Assembly (NCBI GenBank): GCA_902783305.1
Contig: CACZQU010000064.1
Location: 1 to 6,321, forward strand
Origin: an uncultured Lachnospiraceae bacterium
GTDB lineage: Bacteria > Bacillota > Clostridia > Lachnospirales > Lachnospiraceae
Reading direction: 5' to 3'
DNA length: 6,321 nucleotides
This document shows positions 4,784-6,321 of this stretch, piece after piece. Within the stretch, counting starts at the first letter, position 1. Each line of letters begins with the position of its first letter. A program made the translations under genes and the position numbers. Below the pieces are notes generated by a model. That model was not told the origin of the DNA, searched no databases, and saw nothing but the letters and a program-made list of their open reading frames with translations.

Positions 4784-6321
4784 TCATAGTTTCCTGATGT
4801 AGAGCTCAAACTCATCGACGGGCAATGGCTTTGAAAAGACATAGCCCTGCACGAAATCGCAGCCCAGCGCTTTTAATGTCATCAGCTGCTCTGCGGTTTC
4901 CACGCCCTCCGCCACTGTCGTAAGCCCCAGGGAATGTGCCAGACGGATGACGGCTTCGATCAGTCTGGTATCCTTTTTGCCGCGGAAAGCCGTACGGATG
5001 AACTGCATGTCCAGCTTGAGCGCGTCGATAGGCAGCGTGGCGACCATGTTCAGCGAGGAATACCCCGTGCCAAAGTCATCCATTTCAATATAGAAGCCGC
5101 TGTCCCGCAGGTTTTTTACAACGTTGATGAGCTGCTCGGCGTTGTCGGTGTAAGCGGATTCCGTGATTTCCAGATGGAGCTCCCCGTGGGCAAGATCAGC
5201 CTCATTCACAGCCCTCTCCAGTTTTTTCAGGAGCGGAAGGTCATCCAGATCGATGCGTGATACATTGACGGAAACCGGGATCGATCGTCCATACTGCTGC
5301 CGCCATGTCCTGATCTGCACCGCCGCTTCGCTCCAGACATACAAATCCAGCTCACGGATCAGCCCGCTTCTTTCAAACAACGGAATGAAGACACCCGGAT
5401 TGATCATGCCGAGCTTCGGGTGCTGCCACCTGACCAGAGCCTCGGCACCGCTTAAGACGGGTGAGGAGGGGCGGATATCGAACTTCGGCTGATAATACAC
5501 GGTAAACTGTTTTTCCAGGATCGCTGTCCGGAAATCCTCCAGCAGCTGTTCGGCATAGAGCTCCTTCTCATGCATGGACTTGTCATAAAAGCCGATTGCC
5601 TGGGAATAACTGCTTTTCACGGTATCGGCAGCCTGTTTGGCGCGGTCGAACCGCAGCTCCATGTCGACATTGCGGTCAACATCCCAGTAGACGCCCATCC
5701 GCGCACGAATGTGGTATTCCGAATTCATCTGCACACAGACATTATTCAGAATATCGCCGTAATCATTGCGGTGAGGACAGTAAACCAGGAAAGAATCCCC
5801 ATCCGCCCGGCAGACGATCCCGCCGGAGCCGGCGAATGCTTTCAGCAGAATTTCGGAAATACGCTGCAGCACCTCGTCGCCGAATTTCCGGCCGTAACGC
5901 TCGTTAATCATGTGGAAGCGGTTGATATTCAGCAGGACCGCGTCGGTAGACAGATCCGGATGATAAATATCGAACTGCGCCGCATAATGATAGAAAAACT
6001 CACGGTTATACAATCCGGTCAGCTGGTCGCGCTCTGTCCAGCGGATAAGATCCCGGTCTTCATACAGCTCAATCATCCTGCGGATACGGGCCAGGACGAT
6101 TTCCTGCTTGGGATAGGGCTTGGAAATGAAGTCTGTCGCGCCGAGACTGAGGCATTCCACCTCCGAATCCTGGTCCGCGGTCATCACGATGACGGGCAGC
6201 AAAGCTGTTGCCCCGTTTCCTTTGATATGATTCAGAATATCCATTCCCTTCATATCCGGAAGATTCAGATCGAGAAGAACAAGGCTCAGATCGGAGAACC
6301 TCTTCTCCAGAAGCTCAAGCG
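4784..6321 (-). CDS. Response regulator with REC, degenerate GGDEF and intact EAL domains (c-di-GMP phosphodiesterase), 5'-truncated
   Basis: The frame is open to the window edge, so the N-terminus is missing; 511 codons are visible, with the stop (TGA) at 4784-4786. Residues are counted from the internal Met at 6251-6253. REC: phospho-acceptor Asp in LLDLNLP (codon 6269-6271), Thr25 in VIVMTAD, Lys45 in SKPY. GGDEF domain ~76-227: the signature is RADGDSF (149-155, bases 5789-5809) instead of RxGGDEF. The metal-binding aspartates are Asn109 and Asn111, and no RxxD I-site is seen, so cyclase activity is very unlikely. EAL domain ~236-489: EAL (271-273), Asn330, Glu362, the DDFGTGYSS motif (392-400), Lys413, Glu449 and QGY (469-471) are all kept, so hydrolysis of c-di-GMP to pGpG is expected. 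There is no transmembrane segment, so it is cytoplasmic. It lies 37 bases upstream of the HPt gene in the same direction and is the probable output of the phosphorelay. The internal Met is not the start because the phospho-Asp lies upstream of it. Confidence 0.94.
   Translation of the reverse strand, partial: LELLEKRFSDLSLVLLDLNLPDMKGMDILNHIKGNGATALLPVIVMTADQDSEVECLSLGATDFISKPYPKQEIVLARIRRMIELYEDRDLIRWTERDQLTGLYNREFFYHYAAQFDIYHPDLSTDAVLLNINRFHMINERYGRKFGDEVLQRISEILLKAFAGSGGIVCRADGDSFLVYCPHRNDYGDILNNVCVQMNSEYHIRARMGVYWDVDRNVDMELRFDRAKQAADTVKSSYSQAIGFYDKSMHEKELYAEQLLEDFRTAILEKQFTVYYQPKFDIRPSSPVLSGAEALVRWQHPKLGMINPGVFIPLFERSGLIRELDLYVWSEAAVQIRTWRQQYGRSIPVSVNVSRIDLDDLPLLKKLERAVNEADLAHGELHLEITESAYTDNAEQLINVVKNLRDSGFYIEMDDFGTGYSSLNMVATLPIDALKLDMQFIRTAFRGKKDTRLIEAVIRLAHSLGLTTVAEGVETAEQLMTLKALGCDFVQGYVFSKPLPVDEFELYIRKL

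Noticed and set aside
4747..4842. N-terminal extension of the HPt protein to an ATG at 4842
   Set aside because: It would overlap the end of the EAL gene by about 59 bases and add a low-complexity Ser/Asn-rich stretch not seen in HPt domains. The ATG at 4744-4746 gives a standard-length domain.

Overview
The window is 6.3 kb of moderately GC-rich bacterial DNA carrying four genes. It reads as part of a signal-transduction locus from an anaerobic Bacillota (Clostridia-type) genome. This placement is inference, resting on the strong AGGAGG ribosome binding site, the Clostridia-like style of the hybrid kinase (an SHDIRTPMNAI H-box followed directly by GFT) and the tandem periplasmic-binding-type sensor domains. 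No taxonomic marker gene is present.

Layout. Bases 1-726 (+ strand) hold the 3' part of a gene for a COG2865-type ATP-binding protein (AlbA_2/HATPase_c_4 family); its N-terminal part lies outside the window. A strong bidirectional hairpin terminator (about 753-803) separates it from a convergent minus-strand cluster. In transcription order (right to left) that cluster is: (i) 6321-4784, a response regulator with REC, degenerate GGDEF and intact EAL domains, 5'-truncated by the window edge; (ii) 4746-4402, a stand-alone histidine phosphotransfer (HPt) protein; (iii) a 236-bp spacer full of hairpins; (iv) 4165-860, a 1101-residue membrane hybrid histidine kinase with two extracytoplasmic SBP_bac_3 domains, one transmembrane helix before the kinase core, HisKA, HATPase_c and two REC domains.

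How the genes may work together (inference). The three minus-strand genes contain every module of a His-Asp-His-Asp phosphorelay: sensor kinase His590, its receiver aspartates (Asp882/Asp1020), HPt His61, then the receiver aspartate of the EAL protein. The output would be hydrolysis of cyclic di-GMP by the EAL domain, because the GGDEF domain has lost its catalytic signature. The locus therefore looks like a small-molecule-sensing pathway that adjusts c-di-GMP. The architecture resembles BvgS/EvgS, but the HPt is a separate protein and there is no visible PAS domain.

The most unusual non-coding element is the spacer between the HPt and kinase genes. It holds a dense series of hairpins beginning inside the 3' end of the HPt gene. 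It also stays open in the kinase reading frame for 62 codons upstream of the real start, which would mislead automatic gene callers. I could not match it to a known riboswitch family.
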